Shown: in pieces, positions 46,845-56,862 of the stretch | How positions within the stretch are numbered: position 1 is the stretch's first letter | Layout of the letters: each line of letters starts with the position of its first letter | NCBI GenBank assembly: GCA_010909165.1 | Contig: VJWM01000186.1 | Location: forward strand, 62,001 to 126,000 | Direction: 5' to 3' | From: Anthoceros angustus | Lineage: Eukaryota; Streptophyta; Anthocerotopsida; Anthocerotales; Anthocerotaceae | DNA length: 64,000 bases | Notes under the pieces: model-generated | Database searches by the model: none | Seen by the model: only the letters and a program-made list of their open reading frames with translations | Told to the model about the DNA's origin: nothing | Position numbers and translations under genes: made by a program

Positions 46845-48750
46845 ATGTCGCCATCCTAAGGGTTTTAGTGGATGGCTCAAAGGCATGAACTAACCGTCTT
46901 GCGGTGGCCTCGTGATGAGGTTCCTCCGACCCAGGTGTCGAGTGCGTTCTTAATCACGCGATTTCTACAGAACCACCGGCGCCCCGGGGTCCGTATGAGA
47001 TACTACCCTTACCTCCACGTTCTTGGCCTTCCGGCCCAAGGAGTTTCGTCGTGGTTGTGTCTCCCTAATGGCCCTCCGGACTTCCTGCCGATACTTCGGG
47101 TTGTCTCTTAACAACTGTCTAAGTGACACCAAGTGTTGTTGGTCCATCATCAAGTCAGCCACCTTGAAAGGCGTGGGTGGCTCCTTTCTTTGAAGTCGCG
47201 TGTCGCCTTGACCCTTCAGTAGCTCTGCCGCCTGTGGTGGTCGGACCACCTAAGTCTGTCGGATCTCTTGCAAGCATCTCCGCCACTTCTCAAACCACAT
47301 CCGGTGGAAGCGGGGTGTTGCCTTGGGTGATCCGTTTCTTCTAACGTTTGGGGGTTTCGTTGGGCTTCCTGCGAGCTGCCCAGTTAACCTCCTTAAACTG
47401 GATCCTCATGCGGGGTGGGCGGTGTGGCTCCCCATTTCTTCGGGGTGGCGTGGCGCAGATCCTCGAGCCGAGTTCCGGACTCAGTCTTGCCATGTGCCTG
47501 CACCTTACAATTCACAGGCGTTCAAAATCCCGTTACTTGCAGTGGGGTATGGACGCGTTGGGGAAGTGCAGGGGTTCCCAGTTCAAGTAGCCACCGAGAA
47601 TTCAGAGGGCTCCCATGCAGTCTTTGCATTGTCGTGCGGAGTGGCCCATGCCGTGGAGTACATCGTCTTGGGATCTGCGGCCCGGTGGTGCTTCTTGCAC
47701 TTGGTAGTCCTCCACTCCTCGGACTCTTCCCGTCGTACTCCACAGTTCCACGAGTGGAGGACGGTTAGCCGAATGCCCATGTTGGTGGCACACGCACACC
47801 ATAGATGGGTCCGAACCGTGGTGGCCGCCTTCCGCGCTCTTTATCCTTCACACGGTTGATCGTCAACTCCTCCACCCTCTTCATTACCCCGCTCGGATCT
47901 TCCCTCAACCCCGCTACTTCTTTCAAAGGGCTGGGTCGGGAACCTTGCCGTGCCGGCATCATAACCTCCTTCTTCTCAACCCTCCGCTTGACTACGGGCT
48001 TTTTCTTCTTATTCCTTCGGCGAGGTTCTTCCTCTTCCATGGCATCCTCGGACTCTTCTTCAGAGTCCTCCTCCTCTTCCTCCGATGCTACCTCGGTATC
48101 ATCATCCTCCTCCTCCGAGGGTTCTTCATCTTTGGATTCTGACCCCCGCTTCTTCTTTTTCTTCTTTCCTCCACAGGCGTCCTCGTCGTTGGTGCATCGA
48201 TTCTTAGTTCTGCCGGACCGTCTTGCTCACATCCTTCTACGCCATGACACGTGCTTAGCCATTGGCTTGGGTAAGCCGGAGAACTAGTCACTTTGCATGG
48301 TGGTGTGGGTGGGATGCGGTCCGAAGAGGCGTGAAACGTTCGATGTTCGATCCAACTTCTTCGTCTTGCCTCGCTTCAGGTTCTCGAGTTTGGACAGGAC
48401 ATAGCCTTCTTGATCGATTCCACGAAATCTTTCCAAGAAGGCATCCTTCAATGCTTCGAAGGTCGCGGGCGGCGTTGGGCGGTACTTCCTCAGTACCACT
48501 AAGCGGCGAAGGACCCTTGGAGCAGTGGATAAAATTTGCATCCGAACCTTCTCCGTTGAAGTTTGCAGACACGAAATCCTCCACGAAGGTTTGACGTCTC
48601 TCCTTCTTACCTCCAAAGAGAATCGCTTGGCAGTGAGGTTGTTGCCATCGCGACCAGCAAGGGTTGAGGAACCGCTCCCCTTACGCCGCTGACTTGGTGC
48701 TACTTCCTCCTCACGATCCAAACCTCTACGTGCTTTCTTGCACATAACCA
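46845..48750 (-). pseudogene. Minus-strand gypsy remnant copy 2: gag
   Basis: From right to left: gag core at 48745-48284, with FVSANFNGEG in one frame and TFEALKDAFLERFRGIDQEG plus LENLKRGKTKKLD in another, the pattern of Ty3/gypsy gag (retrotrans_gag). Then an acidic, Ser/Glu-rich plus basic linker (48180-47990; EEEEPRRRNKKKKPVVKRR). Then a stretch ending GMGHSARQCKDCMG (~47645-47605) that looks like the second half of a CCHC zinc knuckle, although the first Cys pair is not in frame. Last, FKVADLMMDQQHLVSLRQLL near 47150. Gag forms the virus-like particle and binds RNA. The N-terminus of gag is cut at ~48755 by the LTR-like repeat. Confidence 0.82.
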
Positions 48751-48754
48751 GCCT

Positions 48755-49350
48755 GCCAAGGAAGAACTCGTTAATTTCGGACGGACCCAGTGATTGTGCC
48801 GTAAGGGCGAGTTGGAATTAATGAGCCGACAATTGGTGTTAGAGTAGGCGATTGTGGAAAGGAAGGGTAGATGAGTAGAGAAGAAGAGGCGTTGTTGATT
48901 GAGAGAGTTGGAGGAGGATTAGAGTGTAGGAAGAGCGGAAGGCCACAGTGAACCTAAGGGACGAATCCCAAATCTGCAAGTAAGAGGGCGCTCCCTGTGT
49001 GGAGAAGAGTGGTCTTAGGAGTAGGGACGAAGTTGCGGTATGGGTCAGGGGGTCCCTAGGCGCTCGTGATAGACACCTTGCTGTTAAGACGTGACCTGCA
49101 ATTGCGTGATGCCGTTGTAGGTGGAGGCGTGGTGAATTTACGAAGCAGTGCAGGTGGTGTAGCTGCTGTAGAGGGAGCGTGAGAGGCCACCTTGCTTGTT
49201 TAGAAGGCTGAGATAGTGTGTAGCTGCAGGTAGTAACTGATTTCTCAAGATTCGACCGTTCCACAAGTCTCATGGGACAAACCCAACGTGCAAACGATGG
49301 GATAAGTGTGGCCACTAGAGGGTGCATCTCGAGCCCCGGATGCCTCCCTG
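48755..49350. repeat. LTR-like repeat, left copy
   Basis: Aligns by eye with 54555-55126 in the same orientation, starting CCAAGGAAGAACTCGTTAAT and ending near CGAGCCCCGGATGCCTCCC. No primer binding site follows, and the upstream ~350 bp seen before the right copy (with TATA box) are missing, so this is a truncated LTR or LTR fragment. Confidence 0.8.
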
Positions 49351-49434
49351 ATCGATCAAAGTCTTGTTGTCTTGGTGCGGTTTTGTTCACGTGGTTAGAA
49401 GGATGACCAAGGGTATATAATTTTCCTATGCACT

Positions 49435-49788
49435 TTGAAGACCAAACAGCTTCTCAAGCCTGACCCCAAGGCCGTCCGAGTATACTCAGTTGCGATCCGG
49501 ACTTTTGACACAGTGTCTTGCCAGCCGGAAAGTGTCCGCGAGGAATTGTTGCAGGGGTTGCGTAACAATGATGGACACAAAGTGTTGCACCAAATTTGCT
49601 TAGAAGGAATCAGGCAAACTGTTGGTTTGGGTGTGTCTAGTTCAAGAGTGAACCCAAGGGTCGGTGGCGAGTGGGAGGATCCGGGGCCGGGTTCCTCAAC
49701 AGCGCCGGTCCCATCATCGTCGAAGCAACCAAGCATTGCATCTGGAAGGAACCCAGACATCCGCCGAGAAACAAGTAAAGAGAAGTAA
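49435..49788 (+). CDS. Unrecognised ORF, 117 codons
   Basis: Open frame reading KPDPKAVRVYSVAIRTFDTV, then REELLQGLRNNDGHKVLHQI and a Pro/Ser-rich C-terminus ending SKEK before TAA. Composition is protein-like and stop-free, but I know no family for it, the start is not well defined, and no splice partners could be found. It may be an exon, a retroelement fragment or chance. The opposite strand is also open for 141 codons. Confidence 0.28.
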   Translation: MKTKQLLKPDPKAVRVYSVAIRTFDTVSCQPESVREELLQGLRNNDGHKVLHQICLEGIRQTVGLGVSSSRVNPRVGGEWEDPGPGSSTAPVPSSSKQPSIASGRNPDIRRETSKEK

Positions 49789-49799
49789 ATAGAATAGGT

Positions 49800-50160
49800 T
49801 AAGGGTAGTTTTATAATCAATTTCTAAACTATAATTGAATGTCCTGAATATGACTTGAACATGCACAAAGGTAATTTAAGTGTTTTTTATTCTCCTCTCG
49901 TGTTTGCTAGTGGAGTCTAGTCGCGCTGCCGCAATCCACATTATCTTTATGGTACCTGTGGAACGCAAAAGTTTGGGCAACTAGCTTAAATGAGTTCGTT
50001 TGAAACAGCCCACTCTTTTTGCTAGAAATGGTTTGGTGAAGACATGCAAGGAAATTTTTGCTCCTTTTGAGCGGGAGTTGTAGGACCATGTCGGAAGGCA
50101 GAGGATATGCAGGAAAAGAAACGGGTCAAAACGACCTCGGTGAGGAGAAAAGGTAACCTA
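49800..50160. other. AT-rich stretch, no gene seen
   Basis: Non-coding by inspection, between the unrecognised ORF and the palindrome cluster. Confidence 0.4.
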
Positions 50161-50164
50161 CATG

Positions 50165-50395
50165 AGTGGTAGGAGGTGTCCTACCACCGTAGGAGAAACT
50201 CCTACCATGGTAGACGAGGGTAGGAGAGATCCTACCACCGTAGGAGGAACCGCCACTGTTTTGATCACCTACCGTAGGAATAGCTCCTACCATGGTAGGA
50301 GAGGGTAGGAAGGTATCCTCACCGAGTGACTCCCGTGGTAGGAGAAAGGGAAAACCACCATGGTAGGAGGATGTCCTACCACGGTAGGAGATAGG
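50165..50395. repeat. Palindromic CCTACCATGGTAGG repeat cluster 1
   Basis: About seven units or half-units of TCCTACCA(C/T)(C/G)GTAGGAG in 230 bp, irregular spacing. CTACCATGGTAG is a perfect palindrome. Confidence 0.9.
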
Positions 50396-51120
50396 TTTCT
50401 AAGGAAGGTAGCTTATGTTTTAGGATATAGGCTTGCTATATATAGAGTCTTTTAGTGGACTAGATAAATAGGCCAAAATAGGTAATTAAGAAATTAGAGG
50501 CTAATTTTCAATTAGAAATTAGAAAATAGGGAAATGGTATTTTAGTATAAGGAATTAGGAAACTAACATCAATGGTGAGAAAGGGGCCACGTGGCACACA
50601 TCCAAGGGCAGGATAGAATGGTAGTTACTTTTCTAACCCTTGGGTGACTTATAAAAGTGGTCGCACTGCAGGAGGCCACAACTCGAAACTTGAGAGAGAC
50701 GGCCTCACAGCAGAAGGCGCCGCCACACCTCAAGCCCAAGGCCCCCATACAGCAACGCGCACGCCGTGTTGAGGAGGAGAAGGGCGCAAGCTCAACAAGA
50801 GGAGCACGCGCCCAAGAGAGGAAGAAGGAGGAAAAGAGAAGAAGAGAAGGAGAAGAAGGTTGGGGCGCCCAACACTTGCCAAGCTCGTGAGGGTGCCTAG
50901 GAGGGTGGAGCGTGGCAAGATTGCTAGGAAACCGTGCAGGAAGGGCTCCTAAATTGCTGTGGCGGTGTAAGAGTCCGTGGGGAATTTTGTGAGCTTTCTC
51001 AGGAGAAATCGGGGTTTTGAGGGCGCCAAGGTGTAAGGACTGCAGGAGGAGGAGGCAAGGACCTTTGAGCTGTGAGCAAGAGCAAATCGAGGAGGAGAAA
51101 CGCGTTTGCAAGGATAAGAA

Positions 51121-51490
51121 GTGGCGGCAGGAATTGAGAGGCATCACTTTTCTTCAATTTCGCAAGTACTAACCAAGGAGGCCATGACCAAGCCTACCAT
51201 GACCAAGGGCAAGGAGGTAGCTAAGGAAGGAGCGTCCACCAAGGAGGTGGCGCAGGAGCGCAAGAGGTCTAAGGCGGGAGGATCGGACCGGAGGTGGAAA
51301 TTTGACATGCCCTTTTACGTGCTATGCAGGCCAGCTATCCTCTAGAGACCTTTCGGACTTTCGACCTTGGGCAGCAGAGGAGAATATTCAGCTAGAGTGG
51401 GTGTATGGGCGACATTGGTCTTACACCAACCTTGAATTGATAGAGAGTGTTTTGCTAATGCAGACGGAAGAGGAATTGGCTACCGGATAG
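51121..51490 (+). pseudogene. Unrecognised element ORF region A
   Basis: 51121-51345 is Lys/Glu/Thr-rich (TKPTMTKGKEVAKEGASTKE). An overlapping frame 51302-51490 reads LSSRDLSDFRPWAAEENIQL, then EWVYGRHWSYTNLELIESVL and LMQTEEELATG, which looks globular. One frameshift near 51330 would join them. 51491-52400 contains a further short frame (51651-51881: VEIVHKNCFGLGEQSKGVIF). Family unknown. Confidence 0.35.
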
Positions 51491-52254
51491 AACGCAGACG
51501 GATCCACGGTGTTGGATGTAAGGAGCACGCCGGTATATGGCGGTAGGATAGCGAGGATAGCGGAATCACGTTGATGGAAGGAACGAGTGGAGGCAAGCGT
51601 GCATCAACGGCGGATCTTCCCAAGGGAGCCCTTACCCTTATGCAAGGGGCATGAAGGCTAAGTCTAAGAACGGTTGGTGGGGACCAAATCTTGGAGCCCA
51701 AGTGGAGATTGTTCACAAGAATTGTTTTGGGCTTGGTGAGCAATCCAAGGGTGTCATATTTCAGCACTACCTTCCTCCATTTTCTATGGAAGATCACTCA
51801 AGGAGCGAGCCGGATTGGGGCTCATCATGTATGAAGCATACACCTACCACCGGAAAGTTGCGAAACCAACGCGTCGGATGAAGACAGTCAAGGCCATGCT
51901 ATCTTAGCACTTATCTAGTGCATTTGTGGGAAGTAGAGGGCTACTCACAAGTAAGGAGTTGGATGATTCCAAGCATCCCTTTAACATGTGTACTTACAGA
52001 GAGGGGGAGTGCTTGGTGCTTTGCTAAAGGAGGTGCCGGCACCACAGGACATTATTCGGAAGGAATCCTCCGAAAGATAGGCCGGAGGATGCAGGAGGAC
52101 TTGCAAGGAGAAGTTGTAGGGGATTTGAAGTTTGGACCGGAGGATGCGGAGATGGAAGGTAGGATAGATCCTACCATGGCAGAATCCCTGCGAGGTGGGA
52201 GGTGTTCCCACGGTGGTTTGGGACCCCTTCGTCCTCTCATGACAAGGCCTACGG

Positions 52255-52325
52255 TGGGGTAGTCCTACCACGGTAGGGAAGTAGTCCTACGGTGGTAGGA
52301 GCACCTCCTACCACGGTAGGAGGGA
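52255..52325. repeat. Palindromic CCTACCACGGTAGG repeat cluster 2
   Basis: Three units: CCTACCACGGTAGG, CCTACGGTGGTAGG, CCTACCACGGTAGG, 15-25 bp apart. Confidence 0.9.
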
Positions 52326-52407
52326 AAGGAAGTCACGGTTTGGAAGCTCCCAAGCGGGAGATAAGAAGGCAACCGGCCCGTTAGGTGGGCGAGCGGATGG
52401 AGTCACG

Positions 52408-52746
52408 GTGGGAGGAGTTGCCCCACCAAGTGATGAGCGGGGAGCTCATCATAGGGAAGCAAGGGATGTAAGATCCCATGAGCAAGGCAAAGGCCTTGAG
52501 TCTCCCGGAGGTAAGAAAGGAGACTTGGACATGTTGGAGGAGATGCTGCGCATAGGGGAGATGTTCAGCAAGGTAGACATAGGAGCCGCCAAGAGGAGAG
52601 TTGAATTCTTGAAGACGGAGGCGGAGAAGACAAGGACCTACCAAGCAAGGGAAATTGCGGTAGGCGAGCGGAAACCCAATGGGGAGGATGTTATGAGGAT
52701 GGAAGCTCAAGTGGAGCACTTGGAAAGAGTCTTGAAACAAGGCTAG
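52408..52746 (+). pseudogene. Coiled-coil ORF of the non-autonomous element
   Basis: 112 codons: DMLEEMLRIGEMFSKVDIGA, then KRRVEFLKTEAEKTRTYQAR and DVMRMEAQVEHLERVLKQG before a TAG. The heptad-like Leu/Met spacing predicts a coiled coil. Similar helical text goes on in other frames to ~53400, so the original protein was longer and has been frameshifted. The same passage occurs inverted at ~5830-6085. Possibly a gag-like structural protein; function unknown. Confidence 0.4.
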
Positions 52747-53423
52747 GAAACAAACCATCATATCGGAGAACAAGGCTCTTACCAAGCAATTGGCAGCTCG
52801 AGAGGAGAAGGTGGAGCAACTTGCTCACATGGTGCGCACATGGGAAAAGAAGGCGGAAGACAAGCAAGTGCTGCTAATGGAGGAAAGGTCAAGACGAGAG
52901 CAATCTGCAGCAAATGAGGACACAAAGGCAAGTAGGCGCACATGAGCGGGTCATAGCCACACAGTGAAGATTAGTGACATGGAAAAGGAGGAGAATCACG
53001 GCTGGAATTGAAGGAAGAAGAGCTGGAAGAACGGACACATTTTGTCCAAAGATTGGAAATGGAACGAGAAGTCCGGAGAGTGCACAACTCCCTAGGAGGA
53101 TAGGGGAGTTGGAGGAAGAAATGGCAAAGGAGAAAGGCCGTCATGAGGCGGTGCAAAGCATATGTTGGCGGTGAGGGAGGAGATTTCGGTGATTATGCCT
53201 ACAAGAGATTGATCCAAGCAGAATGAGAGGACGGAGAATGTGGCTCTCCATGTCAAGACCGGTGAGCTGGCCTTGAGCGAGATGCTTACAAAAGCAAGTG
53301 TGAGCATGGAGTATGGCTTGAGGATTATGAAGAATTGGAGATGGCACAACAACGATTTGCAGCCCATCTTCACAACAAGGTGCTCAAGGCCACTAACGAG
53401 TTGTTGCGACTTCGAGGAGGAGG

Positions 53424-53999
53424 ATGTTGGGACCTCATGACGATGATAGGGAGGCCCTCATGCAAGTCCAACCGGAAGCCTTAGACTTGGAGAGTGTCCC
53501 AAGCAACAGGGGTGAAGAAACTTCGCACCAGGGAGAAGCAAGTGAAGCGGGAGAAGCTGCACAGGTGGAGAGAATCACCCCAGGAAGGGGTAAGGAAGAA
53601 GAAACGACCCCGGTAGGAACTCCTACCGTGGTAGGAGGAGTTCCTACCGTGGTAGGAGGGACTCCTACCGTGGTAGGAGAAGGTCCTACCATGGTAGGAG
53701 GGCCGGAAGAAGCAGCGGATTCAAAGGCTGCTAGCATGGATTTGACGGCAAAGGCGAGTACCTTGGCCCTTGCAGAAAGAAGGAAGAGGGGTTGATCTTG
53801 GTGAATGGAGCAAGAATCACAAGGAGAAGACCAACCTCCTAACATGGGTGCAGGAGCAAGGAGCTCACTTGCTCCACAAGTGAGAGGAAGAGGAGAAGGC
53901 GAGGATGAGCCGGTGGCTAAGAGAGCCCGGCTATTTTATTGGAGGAAGGAACTCAAGATAGGCATCAAGATAAGGAAGGGATTCATAAGAAGTCCTTAA
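53424..53999 (+). pseudogene. Acidic ORF with PTVVGG peptide repeats
   Basis: 53424-53795: acidic N-terminal half (EETSHQGEASEAGEAAQVER), then four 7-residue repeats (GTPTVVG, GVPTVVG, GTPTVVG, EGPTMVG) encoded by the palindromic DNA repeat, then a TGA at 53793. The next frame 53805-53999 begins EQESQGEDQPPNMG and contains PVAKRARLFYWRKELK, which resembles a nuclear localisation signal. No family recognised. Confidence 0.4.
53610..53702. repeat. Palindromic CCTACCGTGGTAGG repeat cluster 3 (21-bp period, coding)
   Basis: Four units of TCCTACC(G/A)TGGTAGGAG at 21-bp spacing inside an open frame, unlike clusters 1 and 2, which are irregular and outside any long frame. Confidence 0.92.
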
Positions 54000-54262
54000 A
54001 TTAGCTTGAAGACATGGGGCAAGATGCCACTTGGGAAGACTTTTCTTTAGAGGAGGAGCATTAATGCTTGTCACCCAGAGAGTGTGTTGACTAGCTAGAT
54101 AGGAATGTTGACAGAGCCATTAAGGCTCACATAGGTGAATTTGCTAGAATAGAATTTTACCCAAGATGCTTGGATGTCGAACTTAAAGTCCGACAATAGG
54201 ATACACTAAAATAAGGAGGAGTGCAGGCGGGGCGCGCCAGGGGAGGCTGTGTGAGGACCTCC

Positions 54263-54272
54263 CTATAAAAGG
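54263..54272 (+). promoter_or_regulatory. Probable LTR TATA box
   Basis: CTATAAAAGG inside the inverted repeat CCTCCCTATAAAAGGAGGG, about 290 bp before the LTR-like repeat core. Its place upstream of the repeat and the primer binding site fits a U3 promoter. Confidence 0.5.
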
Positions 54273-54554
54273 AGGGAGCTTGTGAAGTAAAATTATCGTG
54301 TCTTGCGCTCCCATCCTCCCGAGTCCTTCACTTTGTGCTGAATTTCGTTGCAAGCCAACGCAGTCTGGTAGAGAGGAGAACGCGCGGTCGGAGTCGGGTG
54401 GAGGGCTTGCTCTTTGCAGCGCCCCCTCCCTTGTGAATGGTTCTTGTGAATTGTTTTGCTTTGAGTGTGTGGCGATGCTCAAGGAACTCTCGGCTTGAGG
54501 GTAGACAGGAAAGACTCCTGGAGGTTCTCTGTCCGTGCAAACCACATAGCAACC

Positions 54555-55126
54555 GCCCAAGGAAGAACTCGTTAATTTCCGGACGGACCCAGGCAGCCGT
54601 AAGGGCGAGTTGGAATTAATGAGCCAGCAATTGGTGTTAGAGTAGGAGATTGTGGAGGAAGGAAGGGTAGATGAGTAGAGAAGAAGAGGCGTTGTTGATT
54701 GAGAGAGTTGTGAGGAGGATTAGAGTGTAGGAAAACAGGCCACAGCGAGCCTAAGGACGAATCCCTGCAAGTAAGGGCGCTCCTGTGGAGAAGAGTGTCT
54801 TAGGAGTAGGGACGGTTGCGGTGTGGGTCGGGGGTCCCCGGCGCCCGTGATAGACACCTTCGTTAAGACGAACTGCAATTGTGTGGTGTCGTTGTAGGTT
54901 GAGGTTTGGTGAGTTTACGAGCGATGCGGCGCTGCTGTAGAGGAGCGTGAGAGGGCGCCTTGCTTGTTTAGAAGGCTGAGGTAGTGTGTAGCTGCAGTGG
55001 TGTGATTCTCAAGATCGACTGTTCCCCAAGTCTCATGGGACGAAACCCAACGTACGAAACGACAGTGGGATAAGTGTGGCCGCTAGAGGGGGAATCTCGG
55101 GAGTGCCCCGGGGTTTTCCTCCCACA
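54555..55126 (+). repeat. LTR-like repeat, right copy (5' LTR end)
   Basis: Direct repeat of 48755-49350. Ends in CCCACA at 55126, five bases before a primer binding site, as expected of a 5' LTR. With the TATA box included the full LTR would be about 0.9 kb, starting near 54200; the exact start is not resolved. Confidence 0.75.
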
Positions 55127-55130
55127 TTTT

Positions 55131-55148
55131 TGGCGCCGTTGCCGGGGA
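55131..55148 (+). other. Primer binding site matching tRNA-Asp 3' end
   Basis: TGGCGCCGTTGCCGGGGA is complementary to the CCA-tailed 3' end of plant tRNA-Asp. This is the primer site long known from the Athila/Tat group of gypsy elements. It marks the start of the element interior to the right. Confidence 0.8.
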
Positions 55149-55401
55149 CTTGTGGCTGAACAGCTGAAATTTTGAGATTTTCGTTGCTAGCTTGCAGTAT
55201 GAGCTGAGAGGATCTTGTAAGGAGGTGGAGCGGGGGTCTAGGAAGAGGCCTACACGTCCTGGAACCCGTGCGTTGTGAAGGAGGAGCTCCACGCCTCCTG
55301 AATGGTGTGATTTTTGTGTTCCTGCAGCAAGAATGGCGCATGGCAGGAGTTGGCTGATTTTTCTTTAACAACCGTGTTTTGGAGGCTATGAGGATGCTTG
55401 G

Positions 55402-55783
55402 ATGTCTAGCGGAGGGAGGGGAGAGGAGAAAACCAGGAGGTCACCCCACACTATCGCAAGAGATCTAAGAGCTGCAAGAAGAAATCAATGGAGGGAGGAA
55501 AACGCAGTGGTGGTTGCAGCGGCTCCGGAGGAGGAAGAGCTAAGGGCGCTTGAGGAGGCCGTTTTGCCCTTGCCTACAAGGGGAGCCAAGTGATCCAGCG
55601 GCGCTCGGAGAAGGGGACGAAATCACCACAGTGAAACAAAGGAGGTGGTTGAAGAGGAGTTGGTGTGAAGAGGAAAGCGAGGAAGCACCATTTGAGCACG
55701 ATTCAAGTTCAGCTACCAGCACGGGCCTTCTCAACGCTGGACCTTCGAGTGGTGGATCTAGCTCAACTCCAAGCAAGAAGTGA
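55402..55783 (+). pseudogene. Possible gag start downstream of the primer binding site
   Basis: ATG at 55402 opens SSGGRGEEKTRRSPHTIARD, then RNQWREENAVVVAAAPEEEE, stopping at 55593. The overlapping frame 55550-55783 continues with KQRRWLKRSWCEEESEEAPF and a Ser-rich tail. Basic then acidic composition and position, about 250 bp past the primer site, suggest the N-terminus of a retroelement protein. One frameshift near 55580 is implied. 55784-56810 has only short frames. Confidence 0.35.
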
Positions 55784-56862
55784 AGGAGGGTGGCGGTGAA
55801 TTTCGGGCATGGTCAAGATCTTGCGGCGCCTTGATAGAATCACGCTCAGCTCAGCCTTGGGACGACACCTAGGGGAGACACCATCCCACAACGTCCCCAA
55901 TCTTTTGTGCAGGACACCCTTTCTGCAGAGAACTTTGGTTGGAGAATTTACTCAGGAGAGGAAGGGAGTGTGAGTTCGCCTAGCTCATTTGGACCAAGCA
56001 ACATGAGTGGAACAGGAGTAGGAGGGGGATTTTCTGTTTGGATAGTTGTGTGTTGAGGGGGTGTGAGCGTGCTTGCAGAAGTCTAGTCGGGGAGGGGAGG
56101 AAGTAATTTTCGTGTAGGAGTTGAGAGGAGATCACCCCGTCTTTGTCTCAAGGGATTGTGGTGAATGGAGAAATCATGTGTGAAGAAAGCTTAGTTGCCT
56201 GCATGTGCAAGAAGAAGCGGAGGAGAGAGCTCTTGGGAGGAAGCTACATGTGCTAACATCTTCAAGGGTTCCGTTGAGGAAGAAGAGGCAGTTGTCTAAG
56301 AGCAGGAGGAGGTTGTGCTCACGGACAGCGAGAGGAAGGAGGTTGTTGCCGAGGAGTTGCTGATCAAGGGTGAGGGTCAAGATGAAATCGCAGTCAACGT
56401 GTCATCTCTGTTTACTGCTGATGCATGCTGGTCAGGGTTGTGGATCCTAGGCGGTCCGAAGCAACGAGCGGTGGTAGGAGAAGCCACAATCAGTGGGGCA
56501 GGTGCTATGTGGCAAATCATCAGGGTGGCCGCGGCACCAAGCACTTAGGCACAAGTGTGAGGAGTGGAACGGATGTGATTTGTTTGGAAGAGATGCAGCA
56601 ATGACACGCATAAATTCCTAACGCGCGAGTCGGAATAACGATTGAGGCCAAGCCACTCTCAACACTGGCAGAATTGGGGTAGATCATGCTGGGTGTGAAG
56701 CTTGCTGCTCGTCTTGCAAAAGCCGGCTGTGTGTCACTCACCTTCAGAAAGCCAGCCGGGGTCAGCGTCGTGATTTGGTGAGCACTGAAGGTACAAAGTC
56801 ATCACAATTTTGTGGGCGTCCAAGCAGTAGTTCACTCATCAATCTGGTATAGGACCACTAAC

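Larger units (their letters stand above)
50100..54560 (+). mobile_element. Non-autonomous element with palindromic repeats and coiled-coil frames
   Basis: Part of it (50385-51000 and 52590-52860) recurs inverted at 5695-6775, showing that it is repetitive and mobile. It carries three clusters of the CCTACC(A/G)TGGTAGG palindrome and several frames with charged, coiled-coil composition but no polymerase, integrase or transposase motif. It runs into a TATA-bearing LTR-like end at ~54260. I take it to be the interior of a large derivative of an LTR element. Exact ends are not defined. Confidence 0.5.

Noticed and set aside
49395-49820. Minus-strand frame of 141 codons opposite the ORF at 49435
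   Set aside because: No motif, leucine/serine-rich shadow composition; the plus frame looks more protein-like, and even that is weak.
6550-50640. The AT-rich inverted pair at 6.6 kb and 50.5 kb as LTRs of one 44-kb retrotransposon
   Set aside because: LTRs are direct repeats; these are inverted and homology extends into coiled-coil coding sequence, so they are two insertions of one element family.
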